DNA from: Massilia norwichensis | GTDB taxonomy: Bacteria; Pseudomonadota; Gammaproteobacteria; Burkholderiales; Burkholderiaceae_D | Assembly: GCF_024753245.1 (NCBI RefSeq) | Contig: NZ_JANUGX010000027.1 | Span: 42,937 to 106,936 of the forward strand | DNA length: 64,000 bases | Reading direction: 5' to 3' | In this document: positions 30,390 to 39,272 of the stretch, piece after piece | How the letters are laid out: every line of letters begins with the position of its first letter | How positions within the stretch are numbered: the stretch's first letter is position 1 | Notes under the pieces: model-generated | Databases searched by the model: none | Told to the model about the DNA's origin: nothing | Seen by the model: only the letters and a program-made list of their open reading frames with translations | Position numbers and translations under genes: made by a program

Positions 30390-31508
30390 ATGCACGCCTA
30401 CAAACACGCGATCGCGACCGAAGCCGGGGTCGCCGGCTATGAACTGCGCTCCTTCCATTACGGCAGCCCGGGCAGCGGCAGGAAGGCTTATATTCAGGCT
30501 GCATTGCATGCGGACGAGGTGCCGGCCATGCTGGTGGCGCACTGTCTCAGGCGCGAACTCGACCGGCTCCATCAGGAAGGCCGCATCCTCGGCGAAATCA
30601 TCCTGGTCCCGGCCGCCAATCCGATCGGCCTGTCGCAGGTCATGCAGGGGATCCCCTTCGGGCGTTTCGATTTCGGCAGCGGCGTGAATTTCAACCGCGC
30701 CTTCCTGCACGTGGCCGATGCGCTCAAGGTTTCGCTCGCCGGCCGCCTGGGTGCGGATGCGGCGGCGAACGTCGCCGCGATCCGCGCCGCAGCGCGCGCC
30801 GTCATCGCCGGCTGGGAAGCGCCGGATCCGACCACCCTGCTGAAGAAGACCTTGCTGGGCATGGCGATCGACGCCGACATCGTGCTCGACCTGCACAGCG
30901 ATAACGAAGCCATGCTGCACCTGTACGCCGGCACCGCGCTGGCGCAGAAAGCGGCGCCGCTGGCCGCGCTGCTCGGCGCGCACGCCCTGCTGCTGTCCGA
31001 TGCCTCGGGCGGCGATCCCTTCGACGAAGCCTGCAGCCGCCTGTGGTGGGACCTGGGCGCGCACTTCGGCCCGCGCTTTCCGATCCCGCCAGCCTGCGCC
31101 GCCATCACCGTGGAGCTGCGCGGCGAGATGGACGTGCGCTACGATCTGGCCGAACAGGATGCGCGCGCGCTGCTGCAGTACCTGGCGCGCGAGGGCCTGC
31201 TCGACATCCCGCTGGATGCGCTGCCCACGCCGCTGTGCGAAGCGACACCGCTGAGCGGCGTCGAGCGCCTGGACGCGCCGCAGTCGGGCGTGCTGGTGTT
31301 CCGCAAGGCGCTCGGCGAACAGGTCGCGGCCGGCGAGGCGGTGGCCGACATCGTCAACCCGGTGAGCGGCAAGACCGCCACCGTGCACGCCAGCCGCGAG
31401 GGACAGCTGTTCGCCAGCACCGCGCACCGCTTCCTGCTGCGCGGCGCGCACATCTGCAAGATCGCGGGCGCGACGCCCTTCCGTTCCGGTTCCCTGCTGA
31501 GTCAATAA
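30390..31508 (+). CDS. Succinylglutamate desuccinylase/aspartoacylase-family zinc hydrolase
   Basis: A 372-residue M14-type amidohydrolase (AstE/AspA family) from ATG 30390 behind caggaga. Zinc ligands: His40 and Glu43 in LHADEVP and His169 in LDLHSD; the catalytic Glu lies in VELRGE (242-246). The C-terminal 80 residues form a small beta-rich lobe. Characterised relatives cleave N-acyl groups from acidic amino acids. Beside a cyanophycinase it could split beta-Asp-Arg, but this is inference. It is followed 19 bases later by the YfcC transporter gene. Confidence 0.85.
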   Translation: MHAYKHAIATEAGVAGYELRSFHYGSPGSGRKAYIQAALHADEVPAMLVAHCLRRELDRLHQEGRILGEIILVPAANPIGLSQVMQGIPFGRFDFGSGVNFNRAFLHVADALKVSLAGRLGADAAANVAAIRAAARAVIAGWEAPDPTTLLKKTLLGMAIDADIVLDLHSDNEAMLHLYAGTALAQKAAPLAALLGAHALLLSDASGGDPFDEACSRLWWDLGAHFGPRFPIPPACAAITVELRGEMDVRYDLAEQDARALLQYLAREGLLDIPLDALPTPLCEATPLSGVERLDAPQSGVLVFRKALGEQVAAGEAVADIVNPVSGKTATVHASREGQLFASTAHRFLLRGAHICKIAGATPFRSGSLLSQ

Positions 31509-31527
31509 CGATAAGGAAGCAAAGCGC

Positions 31528-32910
31528 ATGCGCCTGCGAATGCCCAATACCTTCGTGCTGCTGTTCGCGATCCTCGCATTGATCGCGCTGGCGACCTGGT
31601 TCGTCCCCGGCGGGAAGTACGAAACCCACCTCGTCAACGGCAAGCAGCTGGTCGACCCGAACACCTTCCATTACGTGGCCAGCAGCCCGCAGGGACTGGT
31701 GGCCTTGATGAAGGCGCCGATCAAAGGTTTTGTAGAAGCGGCGCAGATCATCGGCTTCGTGCTGATCGTCGGCGGCGCCTTCGCGGTGGTGCAGAAGACC
31801 GAAGCGATCGACACCGCGATCCGCTCGATCGCCCGCGCGCACGCACATTCGAAGCTGGTGCGCGCCACCATCATCCCGGTCTTCGTGACCCTGTTCTCGC
31901 TGGGCGGCGCCACCTTCGGCATGAACGAGGAGGTGATTCCGTTCATCCTCATCTTCGTGCCGCTGGCGCTGGCGCTCGGCTACGACACCATCACCGGCGT
32001 GTCCATCCCCTTCCTCGGCTCGCAGGTCGGCTTCGGCGCGGCCTTCCTGAACCCCTTCAACGTCGGCATCGCCCAGGGCATCGCCGGCGTGCCGGTGTTC
32101 TCGGGGATGGGGTATCGCCTGATCGTGTGGGCCGCCGCGACCTTCGTGACGATCGCCTTCCTGATGTGGTACGCGGCGCGCGTAAAACGCAATCCGGCGC
32201 TGTCCCCGACCTATGTGCTGGACCAGTCCCGGCGCCAGGAACATCCGGTGGTGCTGGCCGACGAACGGATGACCGGCCGTCATGCGGCGGTGCTGGCGAT
32301 CTTCGCGCTCACGCTGGGCGCGATGGTGATCGGGGTGGTCAAGTACGACTGGTTCATCGACGAGATCGCGGCGCTGTTCCTGGCGATGGCGATCGTGGTC
32401 GGCATGGTCGGCCGCCTGGGCCCGGACAGCTGGGTCGCCTCCTTCATGCAGGGCGTGAAGGACCTGGCGCCGACCGCGCTGGTGATCGCGATCGCGCGCG
32501 CCACGATGGTGATCGCGCGCGACGCCCACATCATCGACACCATGCTGCACGCGCTGATGCCGCTGGTAGCTTCGAGCCACCCGGTGTTCGCGGCGCAGAA
32601 GATGTACCTGATCCAGTCGGTGATCAACTTCTTCATCCACTCGGGCAGCGGCCAGGCCGCGCTGACGATGCCGATCATGGCGCCGCTGGCCGACCTGGTG
32701 GGCGTCACGCGCCAGACCGCGATCCTCGCCTTCCAGCTCGGCGAACTCTCCACGCCGATGATCCCGACCTCGGGCATCACGGTGGGCGTGCTGGCGCTGG
32801 CGCGCGTGCCCTGGCTGACCTGGGCCAAGTGGATGATTCCGCTGCAGCTGATCTACCTGGTGCTGGCCCTGCTGCTGCTGGTGCCGCCCTGCCTGATGGG
32901 GTGGAGCTGA
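31528..32910 (+). CDS. YfcC-family transporter
   Basis: A 460-residue inner-membrane carrier with about 12 hydrophobic segments, matching the YfcC family (related to C4-dicarboxylate and arginine/ornithine carriers). Visible are the N-terminal MPNTFVLLFAILALIALATW, FSLGGATFGMNEEVIPF, and the conserved INFFIHSGSGQAALTMPIM and STPMIPTSGIT loops. ATG 31528 follows taaggaagc. Paired with the zinc hydrolase and divergent from the RpiR operon. Transport of arginine, ornithine or a dipeptide fits the context but is unproven. Confidence 0.88.
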   Translation: MRLRMPNTFVLLFAILALIALATWFVPGGKYETHLVNGKQLVDPNTFHYVASSPQGLVALMKAPIKGFVEAAQIIGFVLIVGGAFAVVQKTEAIDTAIRSIARAHAHSKLVRATIIPVFVTLFSLGGATFGMNEEVIPFILIFVPLALALGYDTITGVSIPFLGSQVGFGAAFLNPFNVGIAQGIAGVPVFSGMGYRLIVWAAATFVTIAFLMWYAARVKRNPALSPTYVLDQSRRQEHPVVLADERMTGRHAAVLAIFALTLGAMVIGVVKYDWFIDEIAALFLAMAIVVGMVGRLGPDSWVASFMQGVKDLAPTALVIAIARATMVIARDAHIIDTMLHALMPLVASSHPVFAAQKMYLIQSVINFFIHSGSGQAALTMPIMAPLADLVGVTRQTAILAFQLGELSTPMIPTSGITVGVLALARVPWLTWAKWMIPLQLIYLVLALLLLVPPCLMGWS

Positions 32911-32922
32911 GGAAGCGCCGGC

Positions 32923-33429
32923 TCATTCCCTGGCCGGCGTGTCGGCAGCCTGCTCCTTGCGGTGGACCTTGACCCAGACGCAGGTTGCCGTGCAGACGAA
33001 ACCGGCACCGGCGATGTCGCTGGCGTTGTAGGACCAGCGGTCGAGGTTGCCCTGGTAGGTGATCTGGCACAGGCCCTGCGGCGGCAGTCGCACCGAGGAC
33101 AGGAAGCAGGCATTCGCCTTGTCGGAATCCGGGATCTTCTTCTAGGCGCCGTTGGTCGCCTCTTTGAGGGACATGTGCTTGACGTTGGTGCTCTCGATGT
33201 CGAGATTGTCGATCTGCTGCAGCATCTCCTTCTTGTCGCTTTCCGACTGCCTCTTGTTGCGCGCCGCCTCGTTGGCGATGTGGCCTTCCACGCAGTTCAG
33301 TGCCGCCTGGACGTCGCCGATGATTTTGATTGCGGCTATTTTAGCGAGGCAGTCTTCCTGTGCCGCCGCGCCGGACGCCCATCCTGCCAATATGCAGGCC
33401 AGTACGCAGGTCTTCACAAGGGATTTCAT
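32923..33429 (-). pseudogene. Small secreted Cys-containing protein interrupted by an in-frame TAG
   Basis: From ATG 33429 (ribosome-binding site ggagg) the frame encodes a signal peptide (KSLVKTCVLACILAGWASGAAA) and a charged helical part, and meets TAG at 33142-33144 (codon 96). The same frame then stays open for 72 more codons to TGA at 32923. These read like real protein: KKIPDSDKANACFLSSVRLP, QITYQGNLDRWSYN, and CTATCVWVKVHRKEQ, with four more cysteines. One base change (CAG or GAG to TAG) would explain it. It lies 26 bases after the CHAT gene and is probably in its operon. It may act as a truncated 95-residue protein, by readthrough, or not at all. Family not recognised. Confidence 0.7.
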
Positions 33430-33455
33430 GGACAACCTCCATTCTTATCGGTCGC

Positions 33456-35501
33456 TCACCGGAACAGGCAGCTGGCATCTCTCTGGCTGACGTCGGGATT
33501 CTTGCAATTGTCGGCACGCGCCGGCGCTTTGGCTTTCTGCTGGGGCTTGCGCGGCAGCGGGGCGGGCGGCCTGGAACTGGGCACTGGCCGCTCGATGTGT
33601 GTTGCCGGGGCTGCGCTGTCCGCGGTCTTGGTATCCGGTAGCGCCGGCGATGACTGGACCGGCGCTGCCTGCACCGCGGTCGGTGCCGGTGGGGCCGCTG
33701 CCGGCGCAGCTGGCGCCGGCAGCGCGGCGCTTGCCGTGTCTTTCCGCGCCGGCGGGGTTTTCTCGATGCCGATCACAAAGGCCAGGACTGCGGCCAGCAG
33801 CGCCCCGCCCACGGCATAGACCAGCAGCCACCTGGCGTAGGCCGTCCTGGCCTTTGCCGGCGCTGCGGGCTTGACCGCCGCCGGTGCCGGCGACGGGCGG
33901 CGTTGCGCTTGCGGCTCGGATGCCAGCTTGCCGACCGGGACCGTTTCGGCGGACTGGACCTTCGCGGCCAGTTCCGGCTCGTCCAGTTTCGGTTCGAGCC
34001 TGGGCTCGAGCTTCGGTTCGAGCTTCGGCTCCAGCTTCGGCGCTGGCGCCGGCTTACGTACCGGATGCTTCGCTGGCGGTGGCTGCTCAGCCAGCCGGGA
34101 CTCGGGTTCGGCTTTGGGCGGCGATGGCGTCGGCATCAAGGGTGGGCTGGATGGTGCGGCCGGCTCCCGTGGCGGGACCGCCGGCATCGTGGCGTGCTGC
34201 AGGTTTTGTCCCGCTTCGACCGCTGGCTGGCTTTCGCGGGTCCGGGCGGTGCGCGGCTTTCTTTTTTCGGTCGGATTGGGTGCGGGCTGAACCGTCGGCG
34301 CGCTGGCTTTCGCCGGGCTCTCTTTCGACTTCTTCCGCTCGCCCAGGCTGGGTTCGATCCTGGGCGGCGACGCGTTCGCCAGGCTGGGCATCTCGAACGG
34401 CTTCTTCTCTTCGACCCGATGGGCTGCCGGCTGGAACAGCTGGCCGCTGAGCGCGCGCATGTACAGCACCGGCGTGCCCCATTCGATGGGATGGCCATTG
34501 CCCTGCATGCGCAGCCTTGCTTCGGTCAGGGCCGCATCGACTGCGCCGGTTTCGATCAGGTCGCGATAGAAATAGCGGGTGAAGATCAGCGCGGCATCGT
34601 CCGTGATCGAAGCCTGCATCGCCACCACGGCAGGCACGCCCTGCTTCAGGAATCCCTGCGCCAGGCCGGAGAAAGGCGCATCTTCGGAGATCGCGCCGGA
34701 GCAGGCGTTCAGGACGATCAGCCGCGGCAGCGCCCCGCTGGGAAAGGCGGCGCGCAAATGGGTCGCTTCCATTTCATGGCCCCTGCCCGATTCCTGCTCG
34801 AGCACCAGCGCGCCCGGCATGCCATGGCCGACGAAGTGAAATATGTGGGTGCTGAAATGGCGCAGCGAGTCGCGCAGGTTGTCGAAGGTGCAGTTGCCCG
34901 GCACCCGCCGCAGTTCCAGGCGGCCGGCCGTGATCGAGGGCTCGAGCGCCTGGCACAGGATCTCCCACTCGCGCGCGATATCGAGCCGCGGGTGATCCGT
35001 CGGCGAAGACAGGGCCACCAGTACCCGCAAGGGCCCTTCGACGCTGATCGGCGGAATCGGTTGCGCGACCGGCAGGTAGCGGATCAGGGGCGTGTTCTCC
35101 CTGACGGCGAGAAACTCGCCGCATTCGGTATCGAACAGGAACTCCCAGGGACGCGCGTGCAGTTCGCTGTCTTCCGGCAGCCGCAGGCGGATGCGCAATC
35201 CTTTGCCGGCGCGGGCCGCCGTGTCCAGCGAGGCGCGGAACAGGTGCTCGATGTCGCCGGAAAATACGGCGTCGAACAGCTTGCCGCCGAAGTCCTGGAT
35301 CGTACCGCCTTTGCCCGCGCGGGCGCGGCGTTGCCGCAGTCCACCGTAGATGTCGTCGAGCAGCGCGCTTTCTTCTGCGGCATCGAAGGGCCAGTGCACG
35401 CTCATGAAGGGGCAATCGCCTTGCGGCGACTCCAGGACGCGCGCGCACAGCTGGCCGCCCTGCGGGCTGATGATTTCCAGATCGAAGTTCTGATAAATCA
35501 T
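33456..35501 (-). CDS. CHAT-domain (caspase-like) protease with Pro-rich linker and transmembrane anchor
   Basis: A 681-residue protein from ATG 35501. Residues 1-150 form an N-terminal domain. Residues 155-355 form a CHAT protease core with the catalytic His in FHFVGHG (His226) and Cys in LNACSG (Cys267). A 200-residue Pro/Ala/Lys-rich linker follows, including four EPKL-type repeats (489-505). Then comes one transmembrane helix (about 557-579, RWLLVYAVGGALLAAVLAFV) and a second Pro/Ala-rich tail ending in two Cys. CHAT proteases are caspase relatives that in bacteria cleave partner proteins in conflict and cell-death systems. It sits 75 bases after the Trypco1 gene and before the small secreted protein. 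Target unknown. Confidence 0.85.
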   Translation of the reverse strand: MIYQNFDLEIISPQGGQLCARVLESPQGDCPFMSVHWPFDAAEESALLDDIYGGLRQRRARAGKGGTIQDFGGKLFDAVFSGDIEHLFRASLDTAARAGKGLRIRLRLPEDSELHARPWEFLFDTECGEFLAVRENTPLIRYLPVAQPIPPISVEGPLRVLVALSSPTDHPRLDIAREWEILCQALEPSITAGRLELRRVPGNCTFDNLRDSLRHFSTHIFHFVGHGMPGALVLEQESGRGHEMEATHLRAAFPSGALPRLIVLNACSGAISEDAPFSGLAQGFLKQGVPAVVAMQASITDDAALIFTRYFYRDLIETGAVDAALTEARLRMQGNGHPIEWGTPVLYMRALSGQLFQPAAHRVEEKKPFEMPSLANASPPRIEPSLGERKKSKESPAKASAPTVQPAPNPTEKRKPRTARTRESQPAVEAGQNLQHATMPAVPPREPAAPSSPPLMPTPSPPKAEPESRLAEQPPPAKHPVRKPAPAPKLEPKLEPKLEPRLEPKLDEPELAAKVQSAETVPVGKLASEPQAQRRPSPAPAAVKPAAPAKARTAYARWLLVYAVGGALLAAVLAFVIGIEKTPPARKDTASAALPAPAAPAAAPPAPTAVQAAPVQSSPALPDTKTADSAAPATHIERPVPSSRPPAPLPRKPQQKAKAPARADNCKNPDVSQRDASCLFR
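33982..34040. repeat. 12-base tandem repeats encoding the EPKL array
   Basis: About five near-identical 12-base units (core cttcggttcgag) encode the EPKL/EPRL repeats of the CHAT protein linker. Units differ by one or two bases. Such arrays can change copy number by slippage without altering the frame. Confidence 0.8.
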
Positions 35502-35576
35502 TGCAATCCCAGTGTGATCCGCAAATACACACTTAGACAGCGACCCGCAGCGAACGTGCGCTACCGCTGGCAATCC

Positions 35577-35897
35577 TTATGCCGGTTTCCAGGCGACCTT
35601 GACCCGCAGACTCCCTTCCGTGCTCGCCCGCGCAATCACCGCCCCGGCGCCAGCCTCGAATTTCAGGCTGAACTCGACTTCGACCTGGGCCGGCGCAGCG
35701 GCCAGCTCCCTGCATGCGGCAAGGGCCGCATCGGCAACCGGACGAATGACGGAGAGTGTGTCCTCCAGCGACTTGCCGGCTGTCTCGGCGACGCGAGCAA
35801 GGCTGGCGCCACGGACCGGGCTCCCCATCGGGGCGGCCTCCTCGGACTCAACGACAACTGTGCCGCCGGGTACATTGAACTCAATAAGCTTGTTCAT
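35577..35897 (-). CDS. Trypco1-domain protein (CU044_2847 family)
   Basis: A 106-residue protein from ATG 35897 behind agagagg. The whole chain matches the Trypco1 (trypsin-co-occurring domain 1) family: beta-rich start MNKLIEFNVPGGTVVVES, a helix with LEDTLSVIRPVADAALAAC, and the terminal hairpin VEVEFSLKFEAGAGAVIARA followed by LRVKVAWKP. The family is known from comparative genomics as a partner of trypsin, CHAT and related peptidase effectors in predicted conflict systems. Here it directly precedes the CHAT protease, so it is probably its substrate, adaptor or activator. Confidence 0.8.
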   Translation of the reverse strand: MNKLIEFNVPGGTVVVESEEAAPMGSPVRGASLARVAETAGKSLEDTLSVIRPVADAALAACRELAAAPAQVEVEFSLKFEAGAGAVIARASTEGSLRVKVAWKPA

Positions 35898-35911
35898 GGA
35901 AATTCCTCTCT

Positions 35912-35947
35912 CCAAATGCAAAAGGGACAGGCATTTGCCTGTCCCTT
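35912..35947 (-). terminator. Rho-independent terminator after pckG
   Basis: Minus strand: perfect stem AAGGGACAGG/CCTGTCCCTT (35947-35922) with a small loop, then a T-rich tail into 35912. It lies 42 bases past the pckG stop and overlaps the region just upstream of the Trypco1 start. Confidence 0.8.
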
Positions 35948-35988
35948 CCTGCTCATATGCTGCTTATGTGCGCATGGGCCTGGTTTGT

Positions 35989-37839
35989 TTATGCCCCCAG
36001 GCGCTGCTCCAGCTGCTGCTTGGTCTCGACCAGTTCCTGCGGCAGGCGGTAAGCCAGCTTGTCGAACAGTTCGCTGTGCAGTTTCAGCTCTTCGCGCCAG
36101 GCGTCCTTGTCGATCGAGGTGATCTGCTGGAACTGCGCTTCGGTGAAGTCGATGCCGGTCCAGTTCAGGTCCTGGTAGGACGGCGAGGTGCCGAACATGT
36201 GCTCGACGCCGCCTTGCTGGCCTTCGGTGCGGTCGAGGATCCATTTCAGGACGCGCATGTTGTCGCCATAACCCGGCCACACGAAGTTGCCGGCGTCATC
36301 GGTACGGAACCAGTTGACGCAGAAGATCTTCGGCTGCGCACTGATTTTCTTGCCCAGGTCCAGCCAGTGCTGGAAGTAGTCGCTCATGTTGTAGCCGATG
36401 AAGGGCAGCATCGCGTACGGGTCGCGGCGCACCACGCCCATCTGGCCGGCGGCCGCGGCGGTGGTTTCCGAGCCCATGGTGGCGGCCATGTAGACGCCTT
36501 CGGTCCAGTTGCGCGCTTCGGTGACGAGCGGCACCGTGGTCGAGCGGCGGCCGCCGAAGATGAAGGCCGAGATCGGCACGCCGGCCGGATCGTCCCAGGC
36601 CGGATCGATGACCGGGTTCTGGGTCGCGGCGACGGTGAAGCGCGCGTTCGGGTGCGCGGCCTTGGTGCCCGAGGCCGGGGTCCAGTCCTTGCCTTGCCAG
36701 TCGATCAGGTGGCTTGGGGCTTCCTTGGTCATGCCTTCCCACCAGACGTCGCCGTCGTCGGTCAGCGCGACGTTGGTGAAGATGACGTTCTCGCGCAGCG
36801 AGGCCATGCAGTTGGGGTTGGTCTTGTCGTTGGTGCCAGGGGCCACGCCGAAGTAGCCGGCTTCCGGGTTGATTGCGACCAGCTTGCCGTCCGCGCCCGG
36901 CTTGATCCAGGCGATGTCGTCGCCGATGGTGGTGACCTTCCAGCCTTCGAAGCCGCCAGGCGGAATCAGCATCGCGAAATTGGTCTTGCCGCAGGCCGAT
37001 GGGAAGGCGGCGGCCACGTATTTCTTGTCGCCCTGTGGCGATTCGACGCCCAGGATCAGCATGTGCTCGGCCAGCCAGCCGGTGCCGCCCAGTTGCGCTT
37101 CCTGGTAGCCCATGTTGGAAGCGATGCGCAGCGCGAAGCATTTCTTGCCCAGCAGCGCGTTGCCGCCGTAGCCGGAGCCGAAGGACCAGATCTCGCGGGT
37201 TTCCGGGTAATGGACGATGTACTTGGTGGCGTTGCACGGCCAGCGCACGTCCTGCTGCCCGGCGGCAAGCGGCATGCCGACGCTGTGCACGCAGGGCACG
37301 AAGGCACCGGCTTCGCCCAGCACGTCGTACACGGCGCGGCCCATGCGGGTCATGATGCGCATGTTGACGGCCACGTAAGGCGAGTCGGACAGCTCGACGC
37401 CGATGTGGGCGATCGGCGAACCCAGCGGGCCCATCGAGAACGGCACCACGTACATGGTGCGGCCGGCCATGCAGCCGTCGAACAGGCCGTTCAGGGTCTG
37501 GCGCATTTCGTTCGGATCGGTCCAATTGTTGGTCGGACCGGCCTGCTCCTTGGTGGCGGAGCAGATGAAGGTACGGTCTTCCACGCGCGCGACGTCGCTC
37601 GGGTCCGAGCAGGCCAGGTAGGAGTTCGGCCGCTTTTCCGGATTCAGGCGCTTCATCGTGCCGGCTTCGACCATCAAAGCGCACAGGCGGTCATACTCTT
37701 CCTGGGAGCCGTCGCACCAGTAGATGGCGTCGGGCTTGGTCAGGGCCGCGATCTCGGCCACCCAATTGATGAGTTTGTTGTGCTTGATGTAAGCTGGAAC
37801 GTTCAAAGCGGCGACGCCGCCCATCACGGGCTGATTCAT
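35989..37839 (-). CDS. pckG: Phosphoenolpyruvate carboxykinase (GTP)
   Basis: Interconverts oxaloacetate + GTP with phosphoenolpyruvate + GDP in gluconeogenesis; cytoplasmic monomer. It has 616 residues from ATG 37839 behind ttggaggt (a TTG at 37857 is less likely). GTP-type markers are present: substrate Arg region CSATKEQAGPTNNW, kinase-1 P-loop AAFPSACGKTN, metal and GTP site TIGDDIAWI, and ISAFIFGGRRSTTVP with TMGSETTAAA. Monocistronic, with a terminator. Confidence 0.98.
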   Translation of the reverse strand: MNQPVMGGVAALNVPAYIKHNKLINWVAEIAALTKPDAIYWCDGSQEEYDRLCALMVEAGTMKRLNPEKRPNSYLACSDPSDVARVEDRTFICSATKEQAGPTNNWTDPNEMRQTLNGLFDGCMAGRTMYVVPFSMGPLGSPIAHIGVELSDSPYVAVNMRIMTRMGRAVYDVLGEAGAFVPCVHSVGMPLAAGQQDVRWPCNATKYIVHYPETREIWSFGSGYGGNALLGKKCFALRIASNMGYQEAQLGGTGWLAEHMLILGVESPQGDKKYVAAAFPSACGKTNFAMLIPPGGFEGWKVTTIGDDIAWIKPGADGKLVAINPEAGYFGVAPGTNDKTNPNCMASLRENVIFTNVALTDDGDVWWEGMTKEAPSHLIDWQGKDWTPASGTKAAHPNARFTVAATQNPVIDPAWDDPAGVPISAFIFGGRRSTTVPLVTEARNWTEGVYMAATMGSETTAAAAGQMGVVRRDPYAMLPFIGYNMSDYFQHWLDLGKKISAQPKIFCVNWFRTDDAGNFVWPGYGDNMRVLKWILDRTEGQQGGVEHMFGTSPSYQDLNWTGIDFTEAQFQQITSIDKDAWREELKLHSELFDKLAYRLPQELVETKQQLEQRLGA

Positions 37840-38257
37840 GAATACCTCCAATGCCAATTAAGAATTCGTGGGGCCTCGACAAGCCGGCTTCGCGTCGCAG
37901 GGCCGCGGCTGGCAACGGTTCATCGAGGGTCCGTCTTGGTCATTTCCGCCTGGCAGATCGTCATCGTCAGAAGTCCCGGAACCGGGCCCGCGCTCTGGAA
38001 TCCATTTGGCAATGGTTCGGCGCCGGGTAACGTGATGCGGCGGTCGTGTCGGCTGGCCTCGACTCATGTCTCAAAAGATGCTATTCAGACATCGCGGGCC
38101 TTTATCTCTGGACGATTCTACACCCGCATAAATGCGTTTCAAATGCTTTCACAACAAAAATGTAGGAAATTTGGTTGAGTAATGTAGTAGGACATTTATG
38201 ATCTTTTGATTACTCGTTATTTCATTACTTACCCGTACGAAATTTACAAAAAAGCTT
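37840..38257. other. Divergent promoter region between pckG and the D-2-hydroxyacid dehydrogenase
   Basis: About 420 bases without a gene. The first half (to about 38050) is GC-rich; the half next to the dehydrogenase is AT-rich and should hold that gene's promoter. I cannot assign hexamers with confidence and see no known riboswitch. Confidence 0.5.
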
Positions 38258-39247
38258 ATGAAAATAGCTATCCTCGACGATTACCAGGACGCGGTGCGTC
38301 AGCTGGAATGCTTCCGATTGTTGGACGGCCATGAGGTCAAAGTGTTCACCAGCTCGAGCCGTGGACTCGGCCAGCTGGCGATCCGCCTGGCGCCTTTCGA
38401 CGCGCTGGTGCTGATCCGCGAGCGCACCGCCTTCCCGCGCGCCCTCTTGGCCAAACTGCCGAACCTGAAACTCATTTCGCAGACCGGCAAGGTATCGGGT
38501 CACGTCGACGTTGCAGCCGCCACCGAACGCGGGATCGCGATTGCGGAAGGCGTCGGCTCGCCAGTCGCGCCCGCCGAGCTGACCTGGGCGCTGATCATGG
38601 CGGCGAGCCGCAGGATCGTTCCCTACGCCAACAACCTCAAGCAGGGTCTGTGGCAGACCGCCTCGATCAATCCGGAATTGAATCTGCTGGGACGGACGCT
38701 CAAGGGGCGGACGCTGGCAATCTGGGGCTACGGCAAGATCGGCCGCATGGTGGCCGGCTACGGCAAGGCTTTCGGGATGCAGATCCTGGTGTGGGGCAGC
38801 GAGAACAGCCGCGCGGCAGCGGTGGCCGACGGCTTCCAGGCGGCGTCCTCGCGCGAGGCTTTCTTCGAAGCGGCCGACGTGCTGAGCCTGCACCTGCGGC
38901 TGAACGAGGCGACACGCGGCATCGTCACCGCGGATGACCTGGCGCGGATGCGGCGCGACGCGCTGTTCGTGAATACCAGCCGGGCCGAGCTGGTGGCGGA
39001 GAATGCGCTGGAAGAAGCCCTGCACCGCGGCCGGCCGGGCCAGGCGGCGCTGGATGTGTTCACCAGCGAGCCGCTGCCGCCCGATGCGCCGCTATTGAAG
39101 ATCCCGACCGTGCTGGCGACGCCGCACCTAGGCTATGTGGAGAAGGACAGTTACGAGCTGTATTTCCGGACCGCGTTCGAGAACGTGGTCCATTTTGCGA
39201 ACGGCAAGCCGAGCAATATCCTGAATCCCGATGCGTTGACATCGTAG
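38258..39247 (+). CDS. D-2-hydroxyacid dehydrogenase family protein
   Basis: A 329-residue NAD(P)-dependent oxidoreductase of the D-isomer-specific 2-hydroxyacid dehydrogenase family. The dinucleotide-binding motif is GYGKIG (157-162). Catalytic residues are Arg242 (NTSRAEL), Glu271 (FTSEPLP) and His290 (TPHLGY). The N-terminus MKIAILDDYQDAV is typical of the subgroup annotated as SerA-like or hydroxypyruvate reductase-like. There is no ACT domain, so a feedback-regulated serine-pathway SerA is unlikely. Substrate unknown; repeat family B copy 2 starts on its stop codon. Confidence 0.9.
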   Translation: MKIAILDDYQDAVRQLECFRLLDGHEVKVFTSSSRGLGQLAIRLAPFDALVLIRERTAFPRALLAKLPNLKLISQTGKVSGHVDVAAATERGIAIAEGVGSPVAPAELTWALIMAASRRIVPYANNLKQGLWQTASINPELNLLGRTLKGRTLAIWGYGKIGRMVAGYGKAFGMQILVWGSENSRAAAVADGFQAASSREAFFEAADVLSLHLRLNEATRGIVTADDLARMRRDALFVNTSRAELVAENALEEALHRGRPGQAALDVFTSEPLPPDAPLLKIPTVLATPHLGYVEKDSYELYFRTAFENVVHFANGKPSNILNPDALTS

Positions 39248-39267
39248 GGTGGGCACCCCGTGCCCAC
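39244..39267. repeat. Palindromic repeat family B, copy 2
   Basis: Identical over 24 bases to 20370-20393, containing GTGGGCAC-CCC-GTGCCCAC. It overlaps the stop codon of the dehydrogenase gene and precedes a convergent gene, the same placement as copy 1. Confidence 0.8.
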
Positions 39268-39272
39268 GGCAT

